Positions 1-6,646 are shown, counted from the first letter of the stretch. The stretch: DNA of 7,191 nucleotides from Verrucomicrobiota bacterium (GCA_023410155.1 JAEYQF010000174.1:1-7191), one strand, 5' to 3'. Made by a program: numbers and translations. Notes: generated by a model not told the origin, from the sequence alone.

Positions 1-981
1 GCGGCGCTCAAAAAAGACTTCGCGGCCGAACCGAAGAAACGAGATCTGCAGCAACTTTCACTGGCACACCTGGAGGCCCAGTGGTGGTCCGCCGCGCAGA
101 CCGGATCGCCATTCGCAGCCGATTTCATCCGCGAATTGCACCGGCGATTCTACGCGCAGCTTCCCGACTCCATGCGCGTCGCCACCACTTCGAAAGGCGA
201 AAAAACGCCGCTGACTCCCGGCGAACTGCGGGACCGCGACGTCGAAGTCGGAACGCACATCGGACCACCGCACGAGCTCGTCCCTGAGTTACTCACTCAT
301 TTTCGGGGGCGCTACGAATCGACGGATTTTTCGCGCATCCAGCGCATCATCGCCGTCGGCGCGAGCCACCACCGCCTCGCTTGGATTCACCCTTTCCGCG
401 ACGGCAATGGACGCGTGGTGCGGCTTTTCTCAGACGCGTTGATCCGGAAACTCGGCATCGATGGTGGTGGCCTGTGGTCGCTATCGCGCGGTTTCGCACG
501 CGAGCGCTCGGAATACTATGAGCGATTATCCAATGCCGACCAGCAACGCAACAGCACCAGCGCGGACGACGGTCGTGGTCATCTCAGTGAACGCGCGCTC
601 TGGGATTTCTGCGAATTCACACTGCGCGTGATGGCCGACCAGATCGCTTTCATGGAGCAGTTACTCGACCTCGACGGCCTTGAGCGGCGCATCGAACACT
701 ATGTCCGCGTCGTCGATGCTCAGGTCGCTCCACAGGCCGATCGCGTCTTCCTCCTTTTGCGGGAAGCGCTGCTCCGCGGGGAATTTCCGCGCGGTGAAGC
801 TGCCCGCATCGTGAACGCCAGCGATCGCACCGGCCGCACCGTGCTGACTCTCGCAATCGAGGCGGGTTTGCTTGTCTCCGATACTCCGAAAGCGCCCGTG
901 CGGCTCGGACTGCCTGCCAAAGTGCATGAGACTTACTTTCCTCAACTATTCCCGGTGAACCAAGTCACGGGGACGAACTAG
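1..981 (+). CDS. Fic family protein (AMPylator-like), N-terminus cut by window edge
   Basis: The frame is open from base 1 to the TAG at 979-981, giving 326 visible residues; the true start lies outside the window. The Fic core motif HPFRDGNGR is complete at visible residues 130-138 (bases 388-414), with catalytic His130, the phosphate-binding loop and the final Arg. Upstream, the VEVGTHIGPP stretch (residues 81-90) fits the target-binding flap region that precedes the motif. From about residue 248 the chain resembles a winged helix-turn-helix, a common C-terminal addition in Fic proteins. Family knowledge: such proteins usually transfer AMP from ATP to protein hydroxyl groups. I see no (S/T)xxxE(G/N) inhibitory motif in the visible part; an N-terminal one could be outside the window. 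Targets are unknown. The neighbour is a convergent nuclease-helicase gene. A TTG at 136 opens a shorter frame but lies inside the conserved Fic region, so it is not the start. Confidence 0.9.
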   Translation, partial: AALKKDFAAEPKKRDLQQLSLAHLEAQWWSAAQTGSPFAADFIRELHRRFYAQLPDSMRVATTSKGEKTPLTPGELRDRDVEVGTHIGPPHELVPELLTHFRGRYESTDFSRIQRIIAVGASHHRLAWIHPFRDGNGRVVRLFSDALIRKLGIDGGGLWSLSRGFARERSEYYERLSNADQQRNSTSADDGRGHLSERALWDFCEFTLRVMADQIAFMEQLLDLDGLERRIEHYVRVVDAQVAPQADRVFLLLREALLRGEFPRGEAARIVNASDRTGRTVLTLAIEAGLLVSDTPKAPVRLGLPAKVHETYFPQLFPVNQVTGTN

Positions 982-1004
982 GCTGCTTTCGTCTGTATGG
1001 ATAG

Positions 1005-1022
1005 ACCTTACGATCGCAAGGT
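1005..1022. repeat. Imperfect inverted repeat just after the Fic stop codon
   Basis: ACCTT (1005-1009) pairs with AAGGT (1018-1022). One A/C mismatch lies inside, around a CGATCG centre. It starts 23 bases after the Fic stop codon. A hairpin here would have a 5-bp stem and an 8-base interior. There is no T-run after it, so a role as an intrinsic terminator is weakly supported. Confidence 0.35.
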
Positions 1023-1071
1023 TACTCGGGTCATTCCACCTATCCGGCCGCCGCACACGACCAACTATCTC

Positions 1072-1097
1072 CATTCATTATTCGCGAATAGCGAATG
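1072..1097. terminator. Inverted repeat between the convergent Fic and helicase genes, possible bidirectional terminator
   Basis: CATTC (1072-1076) pairs with GAATG (1093-1097) around the perfect 12-base palindrome TATTCGCGAATA (1079-1090). The arms are separated by one mismatch (1077/1092) and one G-T wobble (1078/1091). Folded, this gives about 11 pairs with a CGCG loop. It lies 11 bases past the helicase stop codon and 90 bases past the Fic stop codon, symmetric enough to serve both strands. The right half is also a tandem pair of 7-mers (GCGAATA, GCGAATG at 1084-1097). No clear T-tract follows on either strand, so termination is inferred from position and shape only; a protein-binding palindrome is an alternative. 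Confidence 0.45.
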
Positions 1098-1108
1098 AGG
1101 GACTTCGA

Positions 1109-3088
1109 TCAAACAACTGGCAGACCCAGGCCGGTCAGATACCGAAACGTGTCATCGTAATAGCGCGGGTCACGTGTTGGATCTTCCCTATTTCCCTCGG
1201 GAACGAAGATCGCCATGCCTTGGCGTGCTCGGGTAAGGAGCACACGATAAGCGTTCTTCAGATAACGGCGCCGATCGGCCTTTCGCACGCGATGCCATTT
1301 CGAGCCGACGAACGAATGATAGTCCCACCGGCCGGCGGCGATGCGAAGGTCTGCATCCCAAGTGACGCACGCCCAGTCCAGCTCGAGACCTTGGACCTGA
1401 AACTCGGTCGCCGCATCCTCGAGATACATGCTCGAGCGGGGATCGCCGTCTCCGTTGAGGAACCAATGAACTGGATCGATCGCGACGCGAATATCGATGG
1501 CGTGAGGCTTCAGCCGATGCGCGGCGGAAGACGCCACCAATCCGACGCGCTCAGAGGCGCGTGCATGGTCGCGCACCCACTGTTTGGCTCTGTCCAGGTC
1601 TCGCGTGACAACGATCGGATACTTGTCCTGCAGCGCCCCGAGTAACTGTGCGGCACGCTCTTCCTCACACTCCAGCAGGGCATGCACAAATGACGAGACG
1701 TGCTCAGCCCGGAACGAACGCATCGACACCGCCAGATGAAGACCGCGGTCGTAGGTAACATTGTTGCGTGCCCGAAGAGCTTCGATGGCAGACGCAGCCG
1801 CATACTCGGGTCCGAGCAGATTGGCGGGCACATACACCTGCCAGTGTGGGAATTTCTCACGCACAGCATCGAGCCACGCCGAGATGCCTGCCTCTCCCCG
1901 ATTAATTTCCTGCCCGCCCCCGACGAGGCAAACCACGACGGCCCAATCGCGGTGCCGGTCGAGATATGAGATCAGAAACTCGGGCTCAGAACTGGCAAAA
2001 TCCTGAAGGCCTTTCTTCCGACGCATGAATCCAGCCGTCATCTCTCGGTCCCATGCCCGCTGTGCCTCGTCGAAGATCACCACATGATCGCTGGGCGGAA
2101 GCTCGTCGCGCAGACCCGCGTCGCGGAAGTGGTGCACGTTTTGGATGAACGCCTTTATCGGCTGTGCGACCTCAGCTTTCGTCTTCCGCTGCGACCGGCG
2201 CCGCAGTCTCGCGATCTCGTCACGAGTCAGCGCTTCCCGAAGCACTTTCACCAACGGACCATTGCCTGACAGAAACACCGCGTGAGTTGGCGAACCAACC
2301 TCACGGCGCTTGGTCGCGATGTTGAGCCCGACGAGCGTTTTCCCGGCACCCGGCACACCCGTGACAAACACGATGGCGCGAGTGCGCTCGCGTCGGGCGA
2401 TCTCTACGATTTCCTCCACTCGACCGGAGGTGTAGGACAGGTTCTCCGCGCCGGCATCGTTGCGAGTGATGGCTTCGACGGAGTGACTAGCATAGAGCGC
2501 CTGTGCTGCCTCGATGATCGTCGGTGTCGGTCGATACGGAGATCGGCCCCACTGCACCGCATCCAAAGCAGGTGCCGAGATCTCTCGCGCGACCAGCGCC
2601 AGGAGTGCGCCCAGCCCGGCGGAATTGGTTCGAATCGGGCGAAAGACTTGGTCGTGGTGAGGTCGAGACAGCGCCAGCGGCTGATCGGGCGCATTCGTCG
2701 CAACGAGCAGCGGAACGATCGGGGCTGCGTGACTTCCCAGATGGAAGTTCTTCAGGTCGAGAGCGTATTCCCAAACTTGGTTCTCGTCCGCCCGCTCGAA
2801 CGCTTTTGCGCCCACCTTGAATTCAATCACTACAATGGTGCCGCCTAGAATAATGACCGCATCGATGCGACTGCCGATCCGCGGAACGATATACTCCAAG
2901 AAAATCGCGCCAGGCACGCTGGCCAAACATTGCTGCAGCGTCTGAATCTGACTGGCCCAAGCGTCACGTTGCGCCTCTTCAACGGCGAACTCAGAACGCA
3001 AGGTAAGCTCTCCGACCACGTGAGCGATGCTCGCTGCCGCGAACGTGTCTGAACAAGCAGAGTAATAGGCTGGTAGCTGGACGGCCAA
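1109..3088 (-). CDS. PD-(D/E)XK nuclease-like / DUF2075 SF1 helicase fusion protein
   Basis: This 659-residue protein has two parts. Near the N-terminus, Glu65, Asp76 and Glu89-x-Lys91 (RIDAVII then VVIEFKVG) make a PD-(D/E)XK-type nuclease pattern. From about residue 235 it is a DUF2075 P-loop helicase: Walker A GVPGAGKT (244-251), a DEAQ Walker B box (340-343), LVGGGQE (388-394), the QVQGLELD region (564-571) and a motif VI LLTRARQG (617-624) with likely arginine fingers Arg620 and Arg622. The length is about that expected for this architecture. Inferred role: ATP-driven nucleic-acid unwinding coupled to cleavage in the cytoplasm. The staphylococcal nuclease-helicase immunity protein Nhi has, from memory, the same overall design, so phage defence is plausible but unproven. 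The start is a TTG at 3086-3088; an in-frame TAG at 3101-3103 leaves almost no room upstream. No clear Shine-Dalgarno site precedes it. An internal GTG near residue 24 is a less likely start, because the LPAYYS beginning looks family-like. Confidence 0.85.
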   Translation of the reverse strand: MAVQLPAYYSACSDTFAAASIAHVVGELTLRSEFAVEEAQRDAWASQIQTLQQCLASVPGAIFLEYIVPRIGSRIDAVIILGGTIVVIEFKVGAKAFERADENQVWEYALDLKNFHLGSHAAPIVPLLVATNAPDQPLALSRPHHDQVFRPIRTNSAGLGALLALVAREISAPALDAVQWGRSPYRPTPTIIEAAQALYASHSVEAITRNDAGAENLSYTSGRVEEIVEIARRERTRAIVFVTGVPGAGKTLVGLNIATKRREVGSPTHAVFLSGNGPLVKVLREALTRDEIARLRRRSQRKTKAEVAQPIKAFIQNVHHFRDAGLRDELPPSDHVVIFDEAQRAWDREMTAGFMRRKKGLQDFASSEPEFLISYLDRHRDWAVVVCLVGGGQEINRGEAGISAWLDAVREKFPHWQVYVPANLLGPEYAAASAIEALRARNNVTYDRGLHLAVSMRSFRAEHVSSFVHALLECEEERAAQLLGALQDKYPIVVTRDLDRAKQWVRDHARASERVGLVASSAAHRLKPHAIDIRVAIDPVHWFLNGDGDPRSSMYLEDAATEFQVQGLELDWACVTWDADLRIAAGRWDYHSFVGSKWHRVRKADRRRYLKNAYRVLLTRARQGMAIFVPEGNREDPTRDPRYYDDTFRYLTGLGLPVV

Positions 3089-3207
3089 ACGTGCGCCAGG
3101 CTACGGGCCGACCTAGCGCAGGCAAGCGGCGAACCCTTCACCTCTCTTCCGGAGTCGCGCTTGAAAAAGGGCTGTAAGAGCGTTCCGCGTTTCGTTCCAA
3201 TGGGCGC
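3089..3207. promoter_or_regulatory. Divergent intergenic region, presumed promoters of helicase and SDR genes
   Basis: These 119 bases separate two divergently read starts, so promoters for both are expected here. A TTGAAA at 3161-3166 resembles a -35 box for the rightward gene, but no good -10 box sits 16-18 bases after it. On the other strand, a TTGGAA followed 17 bases later by TTACAG is a poor candidate. Neither start has a convincing Shine-Dalgarno site. The assignment rests mainly on gene orientation. Confidence 0.35.
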
Positions 3208-4050
3208 ATGTCCAGCTCCGCGGTTCACCTGCCCCACCCTTGCGTGTCCCTACGCGGGCAGCATGTGCTCATCACCGGTGGATCGAGCGGGATCGGGCTG
3301 GCGCTCGCGCGACATGCCGTGATCGCCGGTGCGCGAGTGAGTCTCGTGGCGCGCGATCCGGCGAAGTTGGCGCGGGCCAAGGATCATCTCCGCGAGATCG
3401 CCGCGACGGCCCACGTAGGCACGTTTCCGGCGGATGTCGCATCGCCGACGGAGCTTACGGGCGCGCTCACGGCGGCCGAGGCGGAGCTCGGACCGGTGGA
3501 CGTGCTCATCACCTCGGCTGGCGTGGCGTGCGCGGACTATTTTGAAGCGATTCCTGCCGACGCATTCGAACGCACGATGGCGGTCAACTATCTTGGCACG
3601 GTTCGCGCCGTGCGCGCGGTCACGGCAGGCATGCGCCAGCGCGGTCGGGGCGCGATTGTGCTGATCTCGTCGGGCGCGGCCTTTCACGGTTTTTTCGGCT
3701 ACACGGCTTATGCGCCCACCAAATTTGCGCTGCGTGGTTTCGCCGAGGCGCTTCGCGCCGAGCTCTGCGATTCAGGCGTGCACGTGATGATCGTGTATCC
3801 ACCGGACACGGACACGCCGCAGCTCGCGGAGGAAAATCGCACGAAGCCGGCCGAGACTCGTGCCGTCACGTCGGGCGGCGGTCTCTGGCGTGCCGACGCC
3901 GTGGCACGCGTCACCCTTGCAGGATTACATCGGCGTCGCTTCGCGATCACGCCCGGCATCGGAGTGACCGCGCTCGCCTGGTTACACAGCCTCGCCGCGC
4001 CACTGTTTCGCTGGCACTTCGAACGCGTCGCCCGGAATGCGCGTCACTGA
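3208..4050 (+). CDS. SDR reductase resembling 3-ketodihydrosphingosine reductase (KDSR)
   Basis: This 280-residue classical short-chain dehydrogenase has the cofactor loop TGGSSGIG (23-30), Asn127 in VNYLGT, Ser154/Ser155, and Tyr168-x3-Lys172 (YAPTK). What sets it apart is YPPDTDTPQLAEENRTKP at 197-214, which nearly reproduces, as I recall it, the signature of human KDSR/FVT1; the flanking YTAYAPTKFALRGFAEALR also follows that family. KDSR reduces 3-ketodihydrosphingosine to dihydrosphingosine with NADPH, the second step of sphingoid-base synthesis. The tail (about 246-270) is hydrophobic and amphipathic, consistent with membrane association as in KDSR, though shorter than the eukaryotic C-terminus. 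The NAG motif reads SAG (103-105). No serine palmitoyltransferase lies in the window, so the pathway role is inferred; another lipid 3-keto-reductase activity is the main alternative. The ATG at 3208 gives a standard SDR N-terminus but lacks a visible Shine-Dalgarno site. The 3' end overlaps the fucosidase gene by 7 bases. Confidence 0.85.
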   Translation: MSSSAVHLPHPCVSLRGQHVLITGGSSGIGLALARHAVIAGARVSLVARDPAKLARAKDHLREIAATAHVGTFPADVASPTELTGALTAAEAELGPVDVLITSAGVACADYFEAIPADAFERTMAVNYLGTVRAVRAVTAGMRQRGRGAIVLISSGAAFHGFFGYTAYAPTKFALRGFAEALRAELCDSGVHVMIVYPPDTDTPQLAEENRTKPAETRAVTSGGGLWRADAVARVTLAGLHRRRFAITPGIGVTALAWLHSLAAPLFRWHFERVARNARH

Positions 4051-4054
4051 CGCG
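4040..4054. repeat. 15-base palindrome spanning the stop codons of two convergent genes
   Basis: CGCGTCA (4040-4046) and TGACGCG (4048-4054) are perfect inverted copies around one central C. The SDR stop codon (4048-4050) and the fucosidase stop codon (4046-4044 on the reverse strand) each lie in one arm. A folded transcript from either strand could form a 5-bp stem with a 5-base loop. No T-tract follows, so it is at best a weak terminator. The symmetry may partly follow from both genes ending Arg-(His/Gln)-stop. Confidence 0.5.
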
Positions 4055-5534
4055 TCAACGTCTCGGGCAACACCACGCCGCCTTCGATCTTCAGCGCGTA
4101 GGCGTAGCGGCTCGGCGCTTCCTCGGGTCCGAACTCGGGCAACGAGATCGAAAGATTGTCGCCCTCGCGTTGGGCCGGGAGGCGCTCGGCATAGCCGAGC
4201 AAGGTCACGACGGGATCTTCCGGCGTCCGCACGTCGCGCAACCTCAGCGTGCGTCCCGGCCAGCCGGCGGTGATTGCATAGAGTGCGTCGGGTTTGCGCG
4301 TGAAAAAAACCTGCTTCACGGCGCGACCGTCGAGCGAGGCCTGGCCGACCTGCTGGAGCAGCGGATAGTCCACCTTGTATTCGCCGAACGCCTGCTCGGG
4401 TCGCGTGCCCTGGGTCCACTGGCAGGAACGCCCCGCGAAACGCGTGCCGTAGATCGCCTCGCCGTTGACGCGCAGCCATTCGCCGATCTCCAGCAGGCGT
4501 TCCTCCATCAGCGGCGGGATCGTGCCGTCGGCCGCGGGCCCGATATCGAGAAGGAAGTTCCCGCCGCGGCTCACCAAATCGATCAAAACGAGGATGAGCT
4601 CGCGCGCCGACTTGTAGTCCTCGGCGCGCTCCGCGCGATTGAGGCCATACGAGTGAGCCATGCCCCGGCTTTCCTCCCACGGGTGAGCGTCGTCCTGCAG
4701 ACCGGCTGCGTATTCAGTCGTCCAATACCCGCCATGGCGGTGACGCGTCTCACTGCCCCAACGGTCATTGATCACGACTTCGTCGCGGCCGGGAGCTTCG
4801 TTGAACAACCATGCGAGCAGCGCCTCGCTGCCCCACTCGCGCGAGGTCATATCCCACTCCCCGTCGCTGAAGATGAGTGACGGGCGATAGCGGGTGACGA
4901 CATCCTTGAACTGCGGCATCATGTGTTCGCGCACGTAGCGTGCTCGGTCCTCAAGCCAGAGCGGGTTGAACCATTCGTAGAGCGAATAATAGAAGCCAAA
5001 TTTCAGCCCGCGCGCCCGCGTGGCTTCGGCGAGTTCACCCATGAGATCCCGATGCGGTCCGATCTCGGCAGCATTCCACGGCCGGCCCCACGTGCGGCTC
5101 GCCTCCGCGCTTGGCCAGAGCGCGAAGCCATCATGATGCTTTGACGTGGGCACCACGTATCTCACACCCGCCCGCACGAAGAGGTCGGCCCACCTGCCGG
5201 CGTCGAAGAGGTGCGCGTCGAACTGCGGCGCGAAGTCGCGGTAATCAAAGTCGCGGCCGTAGTGCTTTTCGTGATACGCGACAAAGGCCTTTCCGTCCGC
5301 TTTGTCCGTGCGGATGCGCTGCCAATACCATTCGGCATATTGCCCGACCTCGGCCCACGCCGGCACGGAGTAAACGCCCCAATGGATGAACACGCCGAAC
5401 TTCGCATCGAGATACCAGTCGGGCATCGGCCGGCGATCGAGGGCGGACCACTCGGCCTGGTAAGTCACGGATGCCGGCGACGCCGAGGCAGGGATCGGGC
5501 ACAGCGCGAGAACGGAAAGCAAAACGACACGCAT
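4044..5534 (-). CDS. Secreted alpha-L-fucosidase, glycoside hydrolase family 29
   Basis: This 496-residue retaining glycosidase would release terminal L-fucose from glycans or fucosylated polysaccharides outside the cytoplasm. The start is the ATG at 5534, because it is followed at once by a signal peptide (basic MR, hydrophobic VVLLSVLAL, then an ASA-like cleavage site near residue 19). The frame is open further upstream to 5612, but that adds 26 residues unlike a leader and runs into the Nudix gene. GH29 landmarks: WYLDAKFGVFIHWGVYS (40-56), SKHHDGFALW (131-140) with His133/His134, and IFSDGEWD (221-228), where Asp224 is the expected nucleophile. The WEESRGMAHSYGLNR segment (286-300) should hold the acid/base, probably Glu287 by comparison with animal fucosidases. 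GGNFLLDIGPAADG (324-337) is the conserved barrel end, followed by a beta-rich C-terminal domain. Substrate linkage cannot be told from sequence alone. No sulfatase or transporter gene is adjacent. Confidence 0.95.
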   Translation of the reverse strand: MRVVLLSVLALCPIPASASPASVTYQAEWSALDRRPMPDWYLDAKFGVFIHWGVYSVPAWAEVGQYAEWYWQRIRTDKADGKAFVAYHEKHYGRDFDYRDFAPQFDAHLFDAGRWADLFVRAGVRYVVPTSKHHDGFALWPSAEASRTWGRPWNAAEIGPHRDLMGELAEATRARGLKFGFYYSLYEWFNPLWLEDRARYVREHMMPQFKDVVTRYRPSLIFSDGEWDMTSREWGSEALLAWLFNEAPGRDEVVINDRWGSETRHRHGGYWTTEYAAGLQDDAHPWEESRGMAHSYGLNRAERAEDYKSARELILVLIDLVSRGGNFLLDIGPAADGTIPPLMEERLLEIGEWLRVNGEAIYGTRFAGRSCQWTQGTRPEQAFGEYKVDYPLLQQVGQASLDGRAVKQVFFTRKPDALYAITAGWPGRTLRLRDVRTPEDPVVTLLGYAERLPAQREGDNLSISLPEFGPEEAPSRYAYALKIEGGVVLPETLTRQ

Positions 5535-5557
5535 GGGGAGACGGGGTTGGCCCCCAG

Positions 5558-5577
5558 CGTCGCGGCGTTCCGCGACG
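5558..5577 (-). terminator. GC-rich hairpin between Nudix and fucosidase genes
   Basis: CGTCGCGG (5558-5565) and CCGCGACG (5570-5577) form a perfect 8-bp stem with a 4-base loop. On the leftward strand it begins 18 bases after the Nudix stop codon and ends 23 bases before the fucosidase ATG. No U-tract follows. It could be a weak terminator, or a structure in the fucosidase leader that limits translation or read-through. Confidence 0.45.
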
Positions 5578-5595
5578 ACGCAAGCCGCGGCCACC

Positions 5596-6201
5596 TCACT
5601 CTCGTGGCTCAAACGGCAAAGCGAGCGAGCCGGCCGTCGCCGCTGCGAGCAGGACCGGATACAAACGCGCCGAGATCACGTCCGACGTGCCGTGGCGCAC
5701 GAGATCCTGCACCTGCTCCAAGGTGAACAGCCGCACTTCGATGTTCTCGTCCTCCATCTGATGGTCGCGCGACGTCGCGCCCTCGGCTTCACCGTAAACC
5801 ATGACCACCGTTTCGTCGGTGAGCCCGGCCGACGAGGCGAGCGCCGGCGAGACATGCACCACGCGGGTGAGGTTCATTCCCGTCTCCTCGCGAAACTCGC
5901 GACGCGCCGCTTCCTCAGCGGTCTCTCCTTCATCGAGCAGCCCCGCGGGCACCGCGAGTTCGTGCGCGCAGAGCGGCACGCGATACTCGCGCGTGAGCAC
6001 CAGATGCGGCACGCCCCCCAGACTCGCCCGCGCGACGACGAGCACGCCGTCCGGCCGCGGATCGGGTCCGGGATTCGTGCGCCGCGAGGCGAAGACCCAG
6101 CGTGAAGTTTTCTCCCCGCGCTGAACCGAGGTCGCGAAGAGATTCACGAAGCGTTCGTCAGTGATCTTGACCGGAGCGGAACATCGGGGAGTCGAGGACA
6201 T
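5596..6201 (-). CDS. Nudix hydrolase, ADP-ribose pyrophosphatase type
   Basis: The 201-residue protein contains a full Nudix box fitting Gx5Ex7REUxEExGU exactly: Gly87, Glu93, then REFREETGM at 101-109, whose glutamates bind the catalytic metal. Before it, the segment REYRVPLCAHELAVPAG (71-87) is characteristic of the ADP-ribose pyrophosphatase (NudF/YSA1-like) branch, and SPALASSAGLTDE (118-130) afterwards also fits. Likely reaction: hydrolysis of ADP-ribose or a similar nucleoside diphosphate sugar to AMP plus a sugar phosphate, in the cytoplasm. The exact substrate is inferred and Nudix specificity is hard to predict. The ATG at 6201 was chosen because the frame further upstream (to 6360) overlaps the DUF1428 gene and encodes an arginine-rich, family-unlike stretch. 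No strong Shine-Dalgarno site is visible. It reads the same way as its neighbours, 76 bases after DUF1428 and 61 bases before the fucosidase. Confidence 0.9.
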   Translation of the reverse strand: MSSTPRCSAPVKITDERFVNLFATSVQRGEKTSRWVFASRRTNPGPDPRPDGVLVVARASLGGVPHLVLTREYRVPLCAHELAVPAGLLDEGETAEEAARREFREETGMNLTRVVHVSPALASSAGLTDETVVMVYGEAEGATSRDHQMEDENIEVRLFTLEQVQDLVRHGTSDVISARLYPVLLAAATAGSLALPFEPRE

Positions 6202-6242
6202 GCCGCAGGTAAACCGCGGCCGTCGTCTCGCGCAAACTCCGC

Positions 6243-6261
6243 GCGCCCGGATGCCGGGCTC
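6243..6261 (-). terminator. GC-rich hairpin between DUF1428 and Nudix genes
   Basis: GCCCGG (6245-6250) and CCGGGC (6254-6259) pair perfectly across a 3-base ATG loop, with one further G-C pair outside after a mismatch. It sits 16 bases past the DUF1428 stop codon. On the leftward strand it is followed only by a short TTT some 11 bases later, so intrinsic termination is possible but weakly supported. Confidence 0.4.
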
Positions 6262-6277
6262 CGAGACCGTCCCGCGC

Positions 6278-6640
6278 CTAGCGCTCCACGATGACGCTGA
6301 AGCCGCCGTATTGCATGCGCGACGGATCGAACGGCGAAGACTTCTCGTCACACATCGCACTCAGGCGGGAATCCTTCATGACCTTCGCGTTCACGCGGTC
6401 GCGATGCGCCCTGGATTTGTAGACGATGTAGGCAAACACCACTGTCTCGCCCTTTTTCAGCTTCATCTGCTTCGGGAACGGCATCCCAAATTTCACCGCG
6501 AGATCGTCGCCCACGCATTCGCGATACTCGAGCGCACCGTGGTCCTTCCAGACCACCGCCGCCTGCTTCGCCATTTTTGCATAGGTCTTCAGTTTCTTCG
6601 TCGGAATTGGCAGCACGAAACCATCAACATATTTAGGCAT
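6278..6640 (-). CDS. DUF1428 family protein (YbaA-like)
   Basis: At 120 residues this small cytoplasmic protein matches the whole length expected of the DUF1428/COG5507 family, to which E. coli YbaA (117 residues) belongs. Recognisable features are the opening YVDGFVLPIP (4-13), the central GDDLAVKFGMPFPK (44-57), the strand VVFAYIVYKSRAHRDRV (67-83) and the ending MQYGGFSVIVE near the C-terminus. The fold is a ferredoxin-like alpha/beta barrel of the dimeric type; no biochemical role has been established that I can name. The start is well supported by an ATG at 6640 with GAGGA six bases upstream. It lies 54 bases after the FemAB/GNAT-like gene and 76 before the Nudix gene, all leftward. Confidence 0.9.
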   Translation of the reverse strand: MPKYVDGFVLPIPTKKLKTYAKMAKQAAVVWKDHGALEYRECVGDDLAVKFGMPFPKQMKLKKGETVVFAYIVYKSRAHRDRVNAKVMKDSRLSAMCDEKSSPFDPSRMQYGGFSVIVER

Positions 6641-6646
6641 GGGTTT

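Noticed and set aside
2282..2848. 188-residue rightward open frame opposite the helicase gene
   Set aside because: The opposite strand encodes the Walker A and nuclease motifs here. The translation is Arg/Gly-rich with no recognisable motif.
3982..4680. 232-residue leftward open frame inside the fucosidase gene and running into the SDR 3' end
   Set aside because: It is an out-of-frame shadow with Arg/Gly-rich composition, while the main frame keeps GH29 motifs throughout.
4170..4880. 236-residue rightward open frame opposite the fucosidase gene
   Set aside because: It lies wholly antisense to a clear GH29 gene, its translation resembles no family, and long antisense frames are expected in GC-rich DNA.
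5535..5612. 26-residue upstream extension of the fucosidase
   Set aside because: The internal ATG at 5534 is directly followed by a good signal peptide; the extension would bury it and overlap the Nudix gene.
5533..6105. Rightward open frames opposite the Nudix gene
   Set aside because: Antisense to a perfect Nudix box, with no recognisable family and compositional bias only.
6202..6360. 53-residue upstream extension of the Nudix protein
   Set aside because: It overlaps the DUF1428 coding region, is Arg/Ser-rich and does not look like a Nudix N-terminus.
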